A stretch of 64,000 bases of DNA from Lachnospiraceae bacterium (GCA_021201665.1 JAJQEO010000071.1:52143-116142); one strand, 5' to 3'; numbered from the stretch's first letter, positions 10,020 to 21,425 are shown. Notes: generated from the sequence alone by a model not told the origin. Numbers and translations are program-made.

Positions 10020-11066
10020 TTATGGGAACATCGGCGCCAGCCGCAGACCCTCGGCTTCATCCAGGCCAAACGCCAGGTTCATATTCTGCACAGCCTGCCC
10101 CGCGGCGCCCTTGACCAGATTGTCCATCGCGCCCATCATGATGACACGGTTCGTGCGCGGATCGATCTTGAAATTCACATCAACAAAGTTGCTGCCCTCC
10201 ACCCACTTCGTCTGTGGGCAGACATCCTTTTCCAGAACACGCACAAAAGTTTCCTTATTATAATAACGGTCATAAATGGCTTTTACTTCCTCATAAGCTG
10301 CCGCTCTGGTCAATGACGCATATGCGGTGATGAGGATCCCCCGGTTCATCGGCACCAGATGCGGAGTAAAATTCAGCACGACCGGCCCTCCGGCAGCGAT
10401 CGAAAGCTGCTCCTCAATCTCCGGTGTATGCCGGTGTGTCGTGACGCCGTAGGCCTTGATATTTTCATTCACCTCACAGTAAAGGTTGTCCGTCTTCGCG
10501 CCGCGCCCCGCGCCCGATGTGCCGGACTTCGCGTCAATAATAATCGTCGCCGGATCAATCAGACCCTCCTTTACCAGCGGATAGACCGCGAGCGTGCTGC
10601 AGGTCGGATAACAGCCCGGATTGGCGATCAGGCGCGCACCGCGTATTTTCTCACGGTTGATCTCGCAGAGGCCATACACTGCCTCGTCCAGAAACTGCGG
10701 CGCCTTGTGCGTAATTCCGTACCAGCTTTCATATACCTTACTATCCTTCAGGCGAAAATCCGCGCTCAGGTCAATCACCTTCGCCCTGGAAAGGATCCCC
10801 TCATTCACCAGAGACGTGCACAGTCCCTGCGGGGTCGCTGTAAAGATCACGTCAGCCCGGTCCGCCAGCTCTTCCATATTATCATCCATGCAGGTCTGAT
10901 CCACCAGCTGAAACATATTCTGATAAATAGACGCATATTTCTGATCCACATAGCTTCTGGAGCCATACCAGATAATTTCGGCGTCCTTATGTCCCAGCAA
11001 AAGGCGCACCAGCTCGCCTCCCGCATAACCGGTCGCCCCGATAATTCCCACTTTTATCATCGTCAA
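10020..11066 (-). CDS. argC: N-acetyl-gamma-glutamyl-phosphate reductase
   Basis: 'KVGIIGATGYAGGELVRLLLGHKDAEI...LIANPGCYPTCSTLAVYPLVKEGLI'. Confidence 0.93.
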   Translation of the reverse strand: MTMIKVGIIGATGYAGGELVRLLLGHKDAEIIWYGSRSYVDQKYASIYQNMFQLVDQTCMDDNMEELADRADVIFTATPQGLCTSLVNEGILSRAKVIDLSADFRLKDSKVYESWYGITHKAPQFLDEAVYGLCEINREKIRGARLIANPGCYPTCSTLAVYPLVKEGLIDPATIIIDAKSGTSGAGRGAKTDNLYCEVNENIKAYGVTTHRHTPEIEEQLSIAAGGPVVLNFTPHLVPMNRGILITAYASLTRAAAYEEVKAIYDRYYNKETFVRVLEKDVCPQTKWVEGSNFVDVNFKIDPRTNRVIMMGAMDNLVKGAAGQAVQNMNLAFGLDEAEGLRLAPMFP

Positions 11067-11137
11067 TTGTCTCTCCTTTTCGCACTGTCAAAAAACAAAA
11101 TCGACTATACCACCATATCGCTGATTTGTAAAGAGCC

Positions 11138-11155
11138 AATGAATAAATATTCAGA
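11138..11155. promoter_or_regulatory. ARG box (ArgR/AhrC operator candidate) upstream of argC
   Basis: Perfect palindrome TGAATAAATATTCA at 11140-11153, matching the TGAATwwwwATTCA ARG-box consensus, 74 bp upstream of the argC start. Confidence 0.78.
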
Positions 11156-11434
11156 TTTTATGCATAATATGCAGAACTGGTGCATATTTTCATACCCACT
11201 GCAGCTCTGCAGATGAAATCCCATTCACAGATGTCCCGCTTTCCCACAGGAAACATGAAGTGCTGCTCACATAACAGATAAAGTCCGGCAAATGTGTGAC
11301 TGATTGCATTTTCCTGTAACAAGCGCAAAAAATGCTGAAATATGTGAAAAATACCGTACAGCCACAATTGACAAAAGAAGTTAGAGTCTTTATAATACTT
11401 TCTAAATCAACCCAGACACCGCGTCACGCGGCAG

Positions 11435-13248
11435 ATGACAAGTTTTTATGAAAAAGAGGCAAAAACGGCAATGAAACACACAGATACGTTGCTCGAGGAT
11501 TCCATGCGGATTCTCGCGAGAACCTATCACAAAATCCTGAAAATCAATCTCACTACCAATGAGCATCTGGACATTAAAACCTACGAGGAGGAGGTTGATC
11601 TTCAAAAAGGCTATGCACCTGGTATCTTTGAATGGATGCGGGGATTTGCGGAATCCGGGCAGGTCTATCCGGACGACCAGGATGCCTATCTGCGCACGAC
11701 CTCTCCGAAATATCTGAAACAACATTTTCGCGTTTCAGATGATCCTGTTGACGTCACTTACCGCAGGAGGACCAAAAACGAATTCCGCTGGGTCATGATG
11801 GAGCTCATTAAGGCAAGCGATTATACAGATGACAGCCAGACGGTCATGCTCTACATACGTGACATCCACACTTCCCACGTGCGTGAAATGGAAGCGCAGA
11901 AGCGGCTGGAGCAGGTTGCTTATCAGGATTCCCTGACGAAATTAAAAAATCACCTCTCCTTTCAGGAGCAATGCCGGGAGTGTGCGGAAAATAACATTGA
12001 GCAGGAAATCGGCGTTTTATTCGCGGATCTGAACGGTCTAAAGATGATCAATGACCTCTACGGCCACGAAAGGGGCAACCAGTACATCCTCTCCTTTGCC
12101 CAGAAGCTGAGGGAACATTTCGGGGACGCGAACTGCTACCGGATCAGCGGTGATGAATTTCTCGTCATTATTATCGGTATATGCAAAGACCAGTTCTGTG
12201 CCTCGGCAGAGGCATTCGACCAGTCTATCAAAGGGACATCTGTGCCGATCGCGGCTGGGACTGGGAGGTCATCTCCCGGATCGAGCCGGTCATGGCTGCC
12301 GCAGAACACCGCATGTACGCGGATAAGGAGCGCTTTCATGTTTCTCATCCGGAATTCCAGCGCGATGCCGTCGAGCGTGAATACAAGGATGAAATGAATT
12401 TTCTGATCCACACGCTGACGGAATCCTACGAGGTGCTTTTGATCGCCGACCTCTCACGGAATTCCTATCGAGTCCTCCGTCACGATCCCACGAGCGTAAG
12501 GATCGGCGAAGCAAACGAAGGCATCTATACCATGCGGAACGACAATTTCTGCAATGACTATGTATCAGAAGAATATCAGGAGCTTCGCCGGGAAATGGGC
12601 AGTATTGAATACCTGCGCCGCACACTGAAGCACAGCAAACCCGTAGTCTGCGACTACCGCCTGAAAAACGGGCAGTGGCGGGAATCCGCATTCTGGCTGA
12701 TGACAGAGGATAAGGACGGTCTTCCCGCCAAGATCATGTACTATTCCCAGAATATTGATCCGCTCTCGACAAGCATGATCGTCTCAGCAAACAGCGTGAA
12801 CCGGGAGCTGAGTTTTCTTGCCGGGCTGAGGGAAACCTACAGCTCCATCTGTGTCATCGACATACTCCGGGATGAAATTACGCTGCATGAAAATATCACA
12901 CTGCCGGAGCATGTCACTGATTTTATGAACCACACGCCTTATGACGAGGCGCAGGAATTTTTCGCCCGGCATTATGTCGCGGAAGATCAGATCGAGGAAT
13001 TTAAAGCAGAGACCAATCTGCTCAACCTGCGCAAGCAGCTGCAGACCAGGAAAGCAGTCAGCTATTTTTACCGCCTGAGGCCGGAGCTGCGCAAGGGGAC
13101 TTCTGACAGCTATGGAAAATTCAGCTTCTGCCTTCCACAGCAGGATGACAACACCATTATACTCGCGACCAAGGACATTACGGATATCGTCCGCTGGACT
13201 CAGAACGGATTTCACCACGGAGAGAACCAGACTTCCTGGCATGAATGA
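11435..13248 (+). pseudogene. GGDEF-domain (diguanylate cyclase-like) protein with additional PAS-like region, apparently frameshifted near 12255
   Basis: ORF 11435-12397 holds 'LTKLKNHLSFQEQC...LFADLNGLKMINDLYGHERGNQYILSFAQKLREHFGDANCYRISGDEFLVII'; the expected continuation 'WDWEVISRIEPVMAAAEHRMYADKERFH' is in the other frame (ORF 12181-13248). Confidence 0.7.
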
Positions 13249-13420
13249 GTGAATTACCCATTGCGCTAAAGCTAATGGGATTCCTGCTTCATTGACCTCT
13301 TCAGTCAAATATCCGTGCAAGCTATGCCATAAGGGGGACCGGCTTGCCGGTGGATACCTTATGGCTCCGGCTACTTGGCTCGTTGCTTCGCGGGAATAAA
13401 AAAAGAATAAAAAGAGCCAA

Positions 13421-13470
13421 AAATCTGGCTGTAGCATCCCCGTCCATCAGGAAATGCCGCAGCCAGATTT
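13421..13470. terminator. Bidirectional terminator between convergent GGDEF gene and lysS
   Basis: AAATCTGGCTG (13421-13431) pairs with CAGCCAGATTT (13460-13470). Confidence 0.65.
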
Positions 13471-13582
13471 CTTTACCTGCAGAATTTCTTATTTCATAAA
13501 TTTAATCATATAGCATTTCAATTAAGCATTAAAGCCACAAAATATTGTGCCATATGCCTGCATTTCCGGCATATTTGGGGGC

Positions 13583-15073
13583 TTATTGCTCGAGATGGCG
13601 CATCGTCGGGAAGAGCAGAACGTCTCTTATCGCTGGAGAATCTGTGAGTAACATCACCATCCGGTCGATGCCGAAGCCGATGCCTCCTGTCGGCGGCATG
13701 CCAAGCTCCAGGGCGTAAAGGAAGTCTTCGTCAGTCGTGTTGGCCTCCTCGTTGCCAAGGGCAAGCAGCTCTTCCTGCGCCTTGAAACGCTCGCGCTGGT
13801 CGATCGGGTCGTTGAGCTCGGAGTAGGCGTTGGCCATCTCCCAGCCGTTCATGAAGAACTCGAAGCGCTCTACGTAGTCCGGGTTTTCCGGCTTTTTCTT
13901 GGTGAGAGGCGAGATCTCGATCGGGTGATCCATCACGAAGGTCGGCTGGATCAGGTGCTTTTCAACGAATTCTTCGAAGAAAAGGTTCAGGATATCGCCT
14001 TTTTTGTGATGCTTTTCGAATACCAGGTGATGCTCATTCGCTGCTGCCTGCGCCTCTTCAAGAGTGTGGATCTCATGGAAATCTACACCTGTGTATTTTT
14101 TCACGGCGTCCACCATAGTGATGCGCTCGAAGGGCTTTCCAAGATCCATCTCGGTGCCCTGGTAGGTAATCGTGGTGGTGCCGAGTACCTCCTGAGCCAC
14201 ATGGCGGTACAGGTTTTCAGTCAGATCCATCATACCATGGTAGTCCGTAAAAGCCTGATAGAGCTCCATCAGGGTGAACTCCGGATTGTGGCGGGTGTCC
14301 AGTCCTTCGTTGCGGAAGACGCGTCCGATCTCATAGACCCGCTCCATACCGCCGACGATCAGGCGCTTCAGGTAGAGCTCCAGGGAAATACGGAGCTTCA
14401 CGTCCTCGTCCAGAGCATTATAATGTGTGGTGAATGGCCGTGCGGCGGCTCCGCCCGCATTTGCCACGAGCATCGGCGTCTCCACTTCGAGGAAACCCTG
14501 CCCGTCGAGATAGCGGCGGATGGCACTGATGATCCTCGAGCGCTTTACGAAGGTGTCCTTTACCTCCTGGTTCATGATCAGGTCGATATAACGCTGACGG
14601 TAACGCGTGTCGGTGTTGGTCAGGCCGTGATATTTCTCCGGAAGGATCTGAAGGCTCTTGGAGAGCAGAAGCACTTTGGTCGCGTGGATGGAGACTTCTC
14701 CAGTCTTTGTCTTAAAGACGGTGCCTTCGAGGCCGACGATATCACCGATGTCCATCCTCTTGAAGGCCTTGTATTCCTCCTCGCCGACAGCATCGCGGGC
14801 GACATAGGCCTGAATACTCCCCTGCAGATCCTGCACATTACAAAAGGAAGCTTTGCCCATGATCCGTTTTGACATCAGACGACCTGCCACGCTGACTGCT
14901 TTTCCTTCAAGCTGTTCAAAATTATCTATGATCTCTTTGCTGTGACTGGTTACGTCGTATTTGCGGATCTGAAACGGGTCGTTTCCGCTCTCCTGCAATT
15001 CCTTCAGCTTGTCACGGCGTACCTTCAGCAGCTGTTTTGTATCTACGGTCTGCACGGTCTTCTGTTCTGCCAC
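13583..15073 (-). CDS. lysS: Lysyl-tRNA synthetase (class II)
   Basis: '[97 protein letters not shown]...[29 protein letters not shown]'. Confidence 0.97.
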   Translation of the reverse strand: MAEQKTVQTVDTKQLLKVRRDKLKELQESGNDPFQIRKYDVTSHSKEIIDNFEQLEGKAVSVAGRLMSKRIMGKASFCNVQDLQGSIQAYVARDAVGEEEYKAFKRMDIGDIVGLEGTVFKTKTGEVSIHATKVLLLSKSLQILPEKYHGLTNTDTRYRQRYIDLIMNQEVKDTFVKRSRIISAIRRYLDGQGFLEVETPMLVANAGGAAARPFTTHYNALDEDVKLRISLELYLKRLIVGGMERVYEIGRVFRNEGLDTRHNPEFTLMELYQAFTDYHGMMDLTENLYRHVAQEVLGTTTITYQGTEMDLGKPFERITMVDAVKKYTGVDFHEIHTLEEAQAAANEHHLVFEKHHKKGDILNLFFEEFVEKHLIQPTFVMDHPIEISPLTKKKPENPDYVERFEFFMNGWEMANAYSELNDPIDQRERFKAQEELLALGNEEANTTDEDFLYALELGMPPTGGIGFGIDRMVMLLTDSPAIRDVLLFPTMRHLEQ

Positions 15074-15227
15074 TTTGCTCCCTCCTTAGATGTTCTGTTA
15101 TATGTCCACACTCACGCAAACGAGTCAGGGCGCTGACCGCGTCAATCGCACAGAATGTTCCGATCTGCGCGGCAAATCGAGAACGATACCGATTTCTTCA
15201 TACGCGGCCTTTATTATCATAATCATT

Positions 15228-15719
15228 TTACGCTGTGCGCTCGATTCCGAGTATCTTGTACTCTGCGACGCCTGCCTGGGTCTCTACAGAGATCGTTTCC
15301 CCGACAGTATGACCCATCAGAGCTTTGCCAACCGGGGATTCATTGGAAATCTTTCCCTGCAGGCTGTTTGCCTCGGAGGAGCCGACGATGCTATACTCTA
15401 CTTCCTCCTCGAATTCTTCATCATAAAGCTGCACGGTACATCCGACACTGATCTTGCCGGCCTCGAAATCGTCCTCAACTACAACCTCCGCATTTTTGAG
15501 GAGCTGGCCGATCTCCTCGATCCGGGCCTCAATGTCCCGCTGTTCATCCATCGCTGCGTCGTACTCGGCGTTCTCTGAGATGTCGCCCTGCTCTCTGGCT
15601 TCTTTGATTTTCTCAGCGACCGCTTTTCTGCGGACAACCTTGAGTTCATGCAGCTCTTCCTCAAGCTTCCGCAGACCCGCGTAGGTCATCAGGTTCTTCT
15701 TTTCTTCCACATTTTCCAT
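15228..15719 (-). CDS. greA: Transcription elongation factor GreA
   Basis: 'MTYAGLRKLEEELHELKVVRRKAVAEKIKEAREQGDISENAEYDAAMDEQRDIEARIEEIGQLLKNAEVV...'. Confidence 0.96.
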   Translation of the reverse strand: MENVEEKKNLMTYAGLRKLEEELHELKVVRRKAVAEKIKEAREQGDISENAEYDAAMDEQRDIEARIEEIGQLLKNAEVVVEDDFEAGKISVGCTVQLYDEEFEEEVEYSIVGSSEANSLQGKISNESPVGKALMGHTVGETISVETQAGVAEYKILGIERTA

Positions 15720-16151
15720 TACAGTTCACCTTCCCTGTATTACAAATATGACATTGGCCATAGCTTACCGCAAATGGACATACCGCAATATTTTCCCATC
15801 ACTGCCAGGCATCCGGCTGCTGTTTATTATCATGTAAGACATCCAGCTGTCTATTCGCTTTATAATAACATGGGGATTCCGGCTGTCTATTCACTATAAC
15901 TATGACAAGCACAAGCGCGGGCATTATCTGCCGGAGATTTTCTTCCGTAGCCTGTCATGCCTGCGCTTCACAATTACAGTATTGTAATGGATTGCCCCCG
16001 CTTTGTCAAGAAGATATATTTTTTTATTTTGGCATGAAATTTAATAAAAAATATAACTTTTTCGTTTCCCGTTCTGCCTCAGCTTTTCTCCTTATCTAAC
16101 TGTTTAAAGGTAATGGATTTCGAAACGTTTCAGCAAATACCCCAGTATTTT

Positions 16152-17123
16152 TCAGATAAATTTCTCGTTCAGCACATATTCCAGCTCCGCAAAAGTCTCA
16201 ACCTGGTTGACAGCGGCACGGAGCCTGGATGAGTTGGGGAAGCCGGCCGTATACCAGGAAATATGCGCGCGCATCTCGCGAATTCCGATATATTCTCCTT
16301 TAAAAGCGACCTCCATCTGCGCGTGGCGCAGCATCATGGCCTTTACCTCTTCGGAAGACGGACGCGGAAGCAATGTCCCATTATCCAGATAAGCCTTTAT
16401 CTGACCAAACAGCCAGGGATTCCCTTTTGCGGCCCGGCCGACCATCACTCCATCGCAGCCGGTTTCATCAAGCATGCGCTTCGCGGCCTGCGGAGAATCT
16501 ATGTCTCCGTTTCCGATCACCGGTATTTTCACCGCTTCTTTGACCTGACGGATGATGTCCCAGTCCGCCCTGCCTGAATAATACTGCTCCCTCGTACGTC
16601 CATGGACAGCGACCGCCGCCGCGCCGGAGGCTTCCGCGATCCGGGCAATCTCGACCGCGTTGACCTCGTCTTCTGTAAATCCCTTGCGTATCTTGACCGT
16701 CATCGGCTTATGAATCCTGCGAACGGTCTTCGTGATAATTTCCTCCACCAGCTTCGGTTCCCGCATCAGGGCGGAGCCTTCCCCATTTTTCGTCACCTTC
16801 GGCACCGGACAGCCCATGTTGAAATCCAGAATATCAAACGGCTGATCCTCTATAGCGGCCGCCATCTCGCTGATAATATCCGGATCGGAGCCGAACAGCT
16901 GCACAGATACCGGGTGCTCTTTGGGCGAAATGGCCATCAGCACACCGGTATTTTTGTTGTGGTAGTAAATGGCCTTCGCGCTCACCATTTCCGTGCAGAC
17001 CAGTCCCGCCCCCTGTTCGCGGCACAACTGGCGAAAAGGCAGGTCTGTAACCCCTGCCATAGGTGCAAGTATGATATTGTTATCCAATGACACGCTGCCG
17101 ATATTCAAGGGTGCTTCCTCCAT
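16152..17123 (-). CDS. dusB: tRNA-dihydrouridine synthase
   Basis: 'NNIILAPMAGVTDLPFRQLCREQGAGLVCTEMVSAKAI...DFNMGCPVPKVTKNGEGSALM...VHGRTREQYYSGRADWDIIRQVK...IPVIGNGDIDSPQAA'. Confidence 0.94.
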   Translation of the reverse strand: MEEAPLNIGSVSLDNNIILAPMAGVTDLPFRQLCREQGAGLVCTEMVSAKAIYYHNKNTGVLMAISPKEHPVSVQLFGSDPDIISEMAAAIEDQPFDILDFNMGCPVPKVTKNGEGSALMREPKLVEEIITKTVRRIHKPMTVKIRKGFTEDEVNAVEIARIAEASGAAAVAVHGRTREQYYSGRADWDIIRQVKEAVKIPVIGNGDIDSPQAAKRMLDETGCDGVMVGRAAKGNPWLFGQIKAYLDNGTLLPRPSSEEVKAMMLRHAQMEVAFKGEYIGIREMRAHISWYTAGFPNSSRLRAAVNQVETFAELEYVLNEKFI

Positions 17124-17128
17124 TCGGC

Positions 17129-17515
17129 TCAGGTAATCTCCTCCGGCCTGATTTTTCCGGTCAGAATTTTATAGTAAAGCTCCAGTGAACGCAGAAGATC
17201 TGCCTTTGTCCGCCGCAGCTCCTTGATTTTCAGAGAGCATCCGATTTCATCATAGGAAAAATCATCTTCCCTGGCCTCCGTGCAGAACTGCAGGGTACCG
17301 TTTTTATCAAATTCGAGCAGAAATACGCCGCCAATGTCCTCCGTAAAGAGGACACACATGATCTGCAGCTCCTCCCGGATCTGCTCCGGAAGATTCTGAA
17401 ATGCCTCATTCAGGTAGTATTTCTGCTCGTATGCGCTCGCCCCGCAGAGTACGACGGGCGCGTCAGATGCAGCATCATTTATTTCTTTCATTTCCTTCAT
17501 TTTCTTCATTTCCAT
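17129..17515 (-). CDS. Conserved hypothetical protein next to dusB (DUF6145-like)
   Basis: Intact 128-aa ORF, adjacent to dusB and co-oriented; family name from memory. Confidence 0.6.
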   Translation of the reverse strand: MEMKKMKEMKEINDAASDAPVVLCGASAYEQKYYLNEAFQNLPEQIREELQIMCVLFTEDIGGVFLLEFDKNGTLQFCTEAREDDFSYDEIGCSLKIKELRRTKADLLRSLELYYKILTGKIRPEEIT

Positions 17516-17715
17516 CTAATTTATCTACTTCTATTCTGCAAAGCGGCAGTTCGGACAGATATGCTCTGATAAATATGGGACAACTGCTATTCAGCGCTGC
17601 TTCCGTATTACCGTGTGGTTTCGATACGTAATGTTCCAAAGCATGACGCTCGATGATATGATGTTTCAAAATACACTGCTTCATGGCATGATGCTTCAAA
17701 ACACGCTGCTTTCAG

Positions 17716-18765
17716 TCATACATATCCATAAATCCCGCGCACGGATACTTCTCCGGCAAAGATTGCTTCCACGCTGCCGTCATCCCGGCGGACCAGCAGC
17801 TCGCCTTTGGAATTGATCCCTTCAGAGATCCCTTCAAATTCATTTCCGGGAGAGAGTACCCGAACTCTTTCGCCTTTCCCTGCGAGAAACTCATTGTACT
17901 CGTTCATCAGAAGTGAATAGTCCTGCGTCTTCATAAAACGGTTGTAATATAGTTCAAATTTCCCCATGCAGGCCGCGATCAGCCTGGCCCGGTCCGGCCT
18001 GCGTCCCATCAGGGTGTGCAGAGAAACAGCGGTTTTTTCCAGCTCAGGGGGGAACTGTTCAATCCCGGTATTGATGCCGATACCGATGACTACGTAATTG
18101 ATGCAGTCAACCTCGCAGCTCATTTCCGTGAGGATGCCGCAGATTTTTTTTCCCTCGGCAACCACGTCATTGGGCCATTTGATACTGACTTCCACGCCGC
18201 AGACCTCGCGGCAGGCCGCAGCCACAGCCATCCCCATCACCAGCGTCAGCATCGGTGCGCGGTCGGGATGAAGCACCGTTTCCTTTTGAGGGTCCGGCTT
18301 TTGCTCTCCGGAGGGATTCTGATTAGAAGATGCTCCTCCCAGCCCCGGACGCAGCAGCAGACTCATCGCGATCGCGGTACCAGACGGAGTCATCCAATTA
18401 CGCCCGCGCCGCCCCTTTCCCTGCGTCTGCTCTTCGGCGACGACCAGTGTGCCGCCTGAAGCCCCCTGCTCAGCCTGACGCTTTGCCTCGCTGTTCGTTG
18501 AATCGATCGTTTCAAAGTAGCAGACTGGCCTGCCGGCCCACTGTGTATGTAAGCGGCTTGCTATCTCTTCTGCAGTAATGCAGTCCGGGCGGTGCAGGAT
18601 CCGATAGCCCCTGCCTGCTGCAGACTCGATTTCATAGCCGTCCTCTTTGAGCTGGTTGATCACCTTCCAGATCGCCGTGCGCGAAACTCCAAGCTCCCTG
18701 CAGAGTGCCTGACCGGACACATACTCCTCATTCTCACTCAGCAGAGACAATATTTTTTCCTTCAT
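17716..18765 (-). CDS. birA: Biotin--[acetyl-CoA-carboxylase] ligase/biotin operon repressor
   Basis: N-terminal HTH 'VSGQALCRELGVSRTAIWKVINQLKEDGYEIESAAGRGYRI'; ligase 'EEQTQGKGRRGRNWMTPSGTAIAMSLLLRP...VSIKWPNDVVAEGKKICGILTEM'. Confidence 0.93.
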   Translation of the reverse strand: MKEKILSLLSENEEYVSGQALCRELGVSRTAIWKVINQLKEDGYEIESAAGRGYRILHRPDCITAEEIASRLHTQWAGRPVCYFETIDSTNSEAKRQAEQGASGGTLVVAEEQTQGKGRRGRNWMTPSGTAIAMSLLLRPGLGGASSNQNPSGEQKPDPQKETVLHPDRAPMLTLVMGMAVAAACREVCGVEVSIKWPNDVVAEGKKICGILTEMSCEVDCINYVVIGIGINTGIEQFPPELEKTAVSLHTLMGRRPDRARLIAACMGKFELYYNRFMKTQDYSLLMNEYNEFLAGKGERVRVLSPGNEFEGISEGINSKGELLVRRDDGSVEAIFAGEVSVRGIYGYV

Positions 18766-18892
18766 AGCTGATTTTTCCGCCTTTTCTGCAAAAATGATCC
18801 CATCTCATGCACAGTAGCTCGAAAGGAAGTTTATATGAAACAGTCATGCACAGTAGCGCGAAAGGATGTCTGGTTTGTGTAAAACAGATTAC

Positions 18893-19180
18893 CTACAAAA
18901 TAAAATAAACAATTGCCGCGGCTTCCCCCGCCAGCAAAAGCAGGGAAAGTCCTGTGGCAAACAGGTTCTTTCGTACCACGGATACCAGAAAAACCGCCAG
19001 ATTCATCAGAATTCCCAGCAGTTGAATAAAAGTCAGCACCCAGAAATTCTGCAGGAACCCGCTCATAAAAAAGATACTCAGCACAATAAGCAAAGCTGCC
19101 GTAATGCTTCCAAACCACTCAGCTTTGCGAATGTCAGCCTCTTTTATTTTTATATCTGCTTTGCCTTTGCTTTTTCCCAT
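18893..19180 (-). CDS. Small three-TM hypothetical membrane protein
   Basis: 'MGKSKGKADIKIKEADIRKAEWFGSITAALLIVLSIFFMSGFLQNFWVLTFIQLLGILMNLAVFLVSVVRKN...'; Met at 19180 has a plausible SD. Confidence 0.55.
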   Translation of the reverse strand: MGKSKGKADIKIKEADIRKAEWFGSITAALLIVLSIFFMSGFLQNFWVLTFIQLLGILMNLAVFLVSVVRKNLFATGLSLLLLAGEAAAIVYFIL

Positions 19181-19199
19181 GGGTTCCTTCTTCCATTTC

Positions 19200-20186
19200 T
19201 TACGCAAGCGTCGCCGCGATGACTGCCTTAATCGTATGCATGCGGTTTTCCGCCTCATCAAATACGACAGACTGCGCCGACTCAAACACTTCATCCGTCA
19301 CTTCCATCTCGGTCAGGCCGAATTTTTCATGTACCTGCCGTCCGATGGCAGTCTCCAGATCATGGAAGGCGGGCAGGCAGTGCATGAAAATCGCGTCCTT
19401 TTTCGCCAGCGACAGAACCTTTGCGTTGACCTGATACGGCAGTAGCGCCTGAATCCGCTCTGCCCAGACCTCATCCGGCTCTCCCATGGATACCCAGACG
19501 TCGGTGTAAAGGATATCCGCGTCCGCAGCGCCCTGCCCGACCGAATCGGTCAGCGTGACCGAGCCGCCGCTCTCCGAGGCGTAAGACTGGCACAACGCGA
19601 TAAGCTCCGGATTTGGAAAATATTCCTTCGCGGTGCAGGCGGTAAAATGCATGCCCATCTTCGCGCAGCCGATCATCAGGGAATTCCCCATATTATAGCG
19701 GGCGTCGCCAAAGTAGGCCAGCTTTTTCCCTTTCAGCTCCCCGAAATGCTCACGGACGGTAAGCAGGTCTGCAAGGATCTGGGTCGGATGGTATTCATTG
19801 GTCAGACCGTTCCACACTGGAACGCCCGCGTATTTCGCAAGCTCCTCGACAATCTCCTGGCCGTAGCCGCGGTATTCGATGCCGTCAAACATTCTCCCCA
19901 GCACGCGGGCCGTGTCGCGGATGCTCTCCTTTTTGCCGATCTGGGAGCCGGACGGATCCAGATAGGTCACATGCGCCCCCAGGTCGTGAGCGGCTACCTC
20001 AAAGGAGCAGCGGGTACGGGTGCTGGTCTTTTCAAAAATCAGTGCGATATTTTTCCCGGCAAGCGGCTGCTCCGCCACGCCTGCCTTTTTCTTTGCCTTT
20101 AATTCAGCCGCCAGATCCAGCAGATACTCGATCTCCTGCGGCGTAAAATCCTTCAGTGTCAGGAAATTTCTGCCTGTTAAATTCAT
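19200..20186 (-). CDS. argF: Ornithine carbamoyltransferase
   Basis: '[35 protein letters not shown]...[26 protein letters not shown]...MHCLPAFHD'. Confidence 0.95.
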   Translation of the reverse strand: MNLTGRNFLTLKDFTPQEIEYLLDLAAELKAKKKAGVAEQPLAGKNIALIFEKTSTRTRCSFEVAAHDLGAHVTYLDPSGSQIGKKESIRDTARVLGRMFDGIEYRGYGQEIVEELAKYAGVPVWNGLTNEYHPTQILADLLTVREHFGELKGKKLAYFGDARYNMGNSLMIGCAKMGMHFTACTAKEYFPNPELIALCQSYASESGGSVTLTDSVGQGAADADILYTDVWVSMGEPDEVWAERIQALLPYQVNAKVLSLAKKDAIFMHCLPAFHDLETAIGRQVHEKFGLTEMEVTDEVFESAQSVVFDEAENRMHTIKAVIAATLA

Positions 20187-20466
20187 GATTGCTCGTCCTC
20201 TTTCCTTACCATCTGCGTACCTGCCCATTGCCGAAGACAATTTTTCCGCAGGCACTGCCACATTCTTTCACGAAAAAACTCCGTGCATGTGTTCTCTTAA
20301 TTTTTCATACCAGGACAGACTCTATACCTGTCTCCATGCCCGATATATGATATTTTTATCTGTCAGTGCTGCACAATATTTCCTTGTACCAGTCGCCTTA
20401 AAATCCGCTAAGTTATCCTGCTCCGCAGGCAATTCAGCCCTTCGCAGTCTCCACCGTCAGAGATTT

Positions 20467-21423
20467 TCAGGTCTTCGCGACCTCCGCCGCTGCCGTAACC
20501 AGTCCGGCGACGTTCTGCAGCTCCGACGGGATGATGATCTTCGTCGCCTGGCCGTCCGCAACCTTCTCAAGTGTTTCAAAGCTCTTGAGGGTCAGCACTG
20601 CCTGGTCTGCTTCCGCCTCGCGGATCACCCGGATTCCTTCCGCCTTGGCCTGGTTGACCTTCAGAATGGCCTCCGCCTCACCCTCGGCCTCGCGGATCAT
20701 TTTTTCCTTCTGCGCCTCTGCGCGGAGGATTGCAGCCTGTTTTTCAGCTTCCGCGTCCAGAATCGCCGACTGCTTGTGTCCTTCAGCTACGAGGATGGAG
20801 GATTTCTTCTCGCCCTCGGCTCTCAGGATCGCCTCGCGGCGTTCACGCTCTGCCTTCATCTGCTTCTCCATCGCGTCGATGATCTGCGACGGCGGCAGGA
20901 TATTTTTCAGTTCGACACGGTTGACCTTGATGCCCCATGGGTCGGTCGCGACGTCCAGTGTCGCGCGCATCTGCGTGTTGATGACCTCGCGGGAGGTCAG
21001 CGTCTGGTCCAGCTCCATGTCGCCGATGATGTTTCTCAGAGTCGTGGCGGTCAGGTTTTCAATCGCCATGATCGGATTTTCCACGCCATAGGCGTAAAGC
21101 TTCGGGTCCGTGATCTGGAAAAACACGACCGTATCAATCTGCATCGTAACATTATCCTTTGTAATCACCGGCTGCGGGTCAAAGTCTACGACCTGCTCCT
21201 TTAAATTGACCCGTCTGGCCACGCGGTCGATAAACGGCACCTTAAAATGAAGTCCGACGTCCCACGTCGCCTGATATCCTCCCAGACGCTCCAGGACAAT
21301 CGCCTGTGCCTGCGGCACGATCTTGATGCAGGACGCGAGAATCCACAACGCTACCAGTATCACAATAATCACTAAAACCGTTCCAAAACCAAAGCTTACC
21401 CAGCTGCTGTTTCCATTCACCAT
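20467..21423 (-). CDS. SPFH/stomatin-prohibitin family membrane protein (QmcA-like)
   Basis: 'IKIVPQAQAIVLERLGGYQATWDVGLHFKVPFIDRVARRVNLKEQVVDFDPQPVITKDNVTMQIDTVVFFQITDP...RREAILRAEGEKKSSILVAEG'. Confidence 0.92.
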   Translation of the reverse strand: MVNGNSSWVSFGFGTVLVIIVILVALWILASCIKIVPQAQAIVLERLGGYQATWDVGLHFKVPFIDRVARRVNLKEQVVDFDPQPVITKDNVTMQIDTVVFFQITDPKLYAYGVENPIMAIENLTATTLRNIIGDMELDQTLTSREVINTQMRATLDVATDPWGIKVNRVELKNILPPSQIIDAMEKQMKAERERREAILRAEGEKKSSILVAEGHKQSAILDAEAEKQAAILRAEAQKEKMIREAEGEAEAILKVNQAKAEGIRVIREAEADQAVLTLKSFETLEKVADGQATKIIIPSELQNVAGLVTAAAEVAKT

Positions 21424-21425
21424 TT

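Noticed and set aside
20020-21204. 394-aa plus-strand ORF
   Set aside because: Antisense to the SPFH gene and argF; no recognisable domain.
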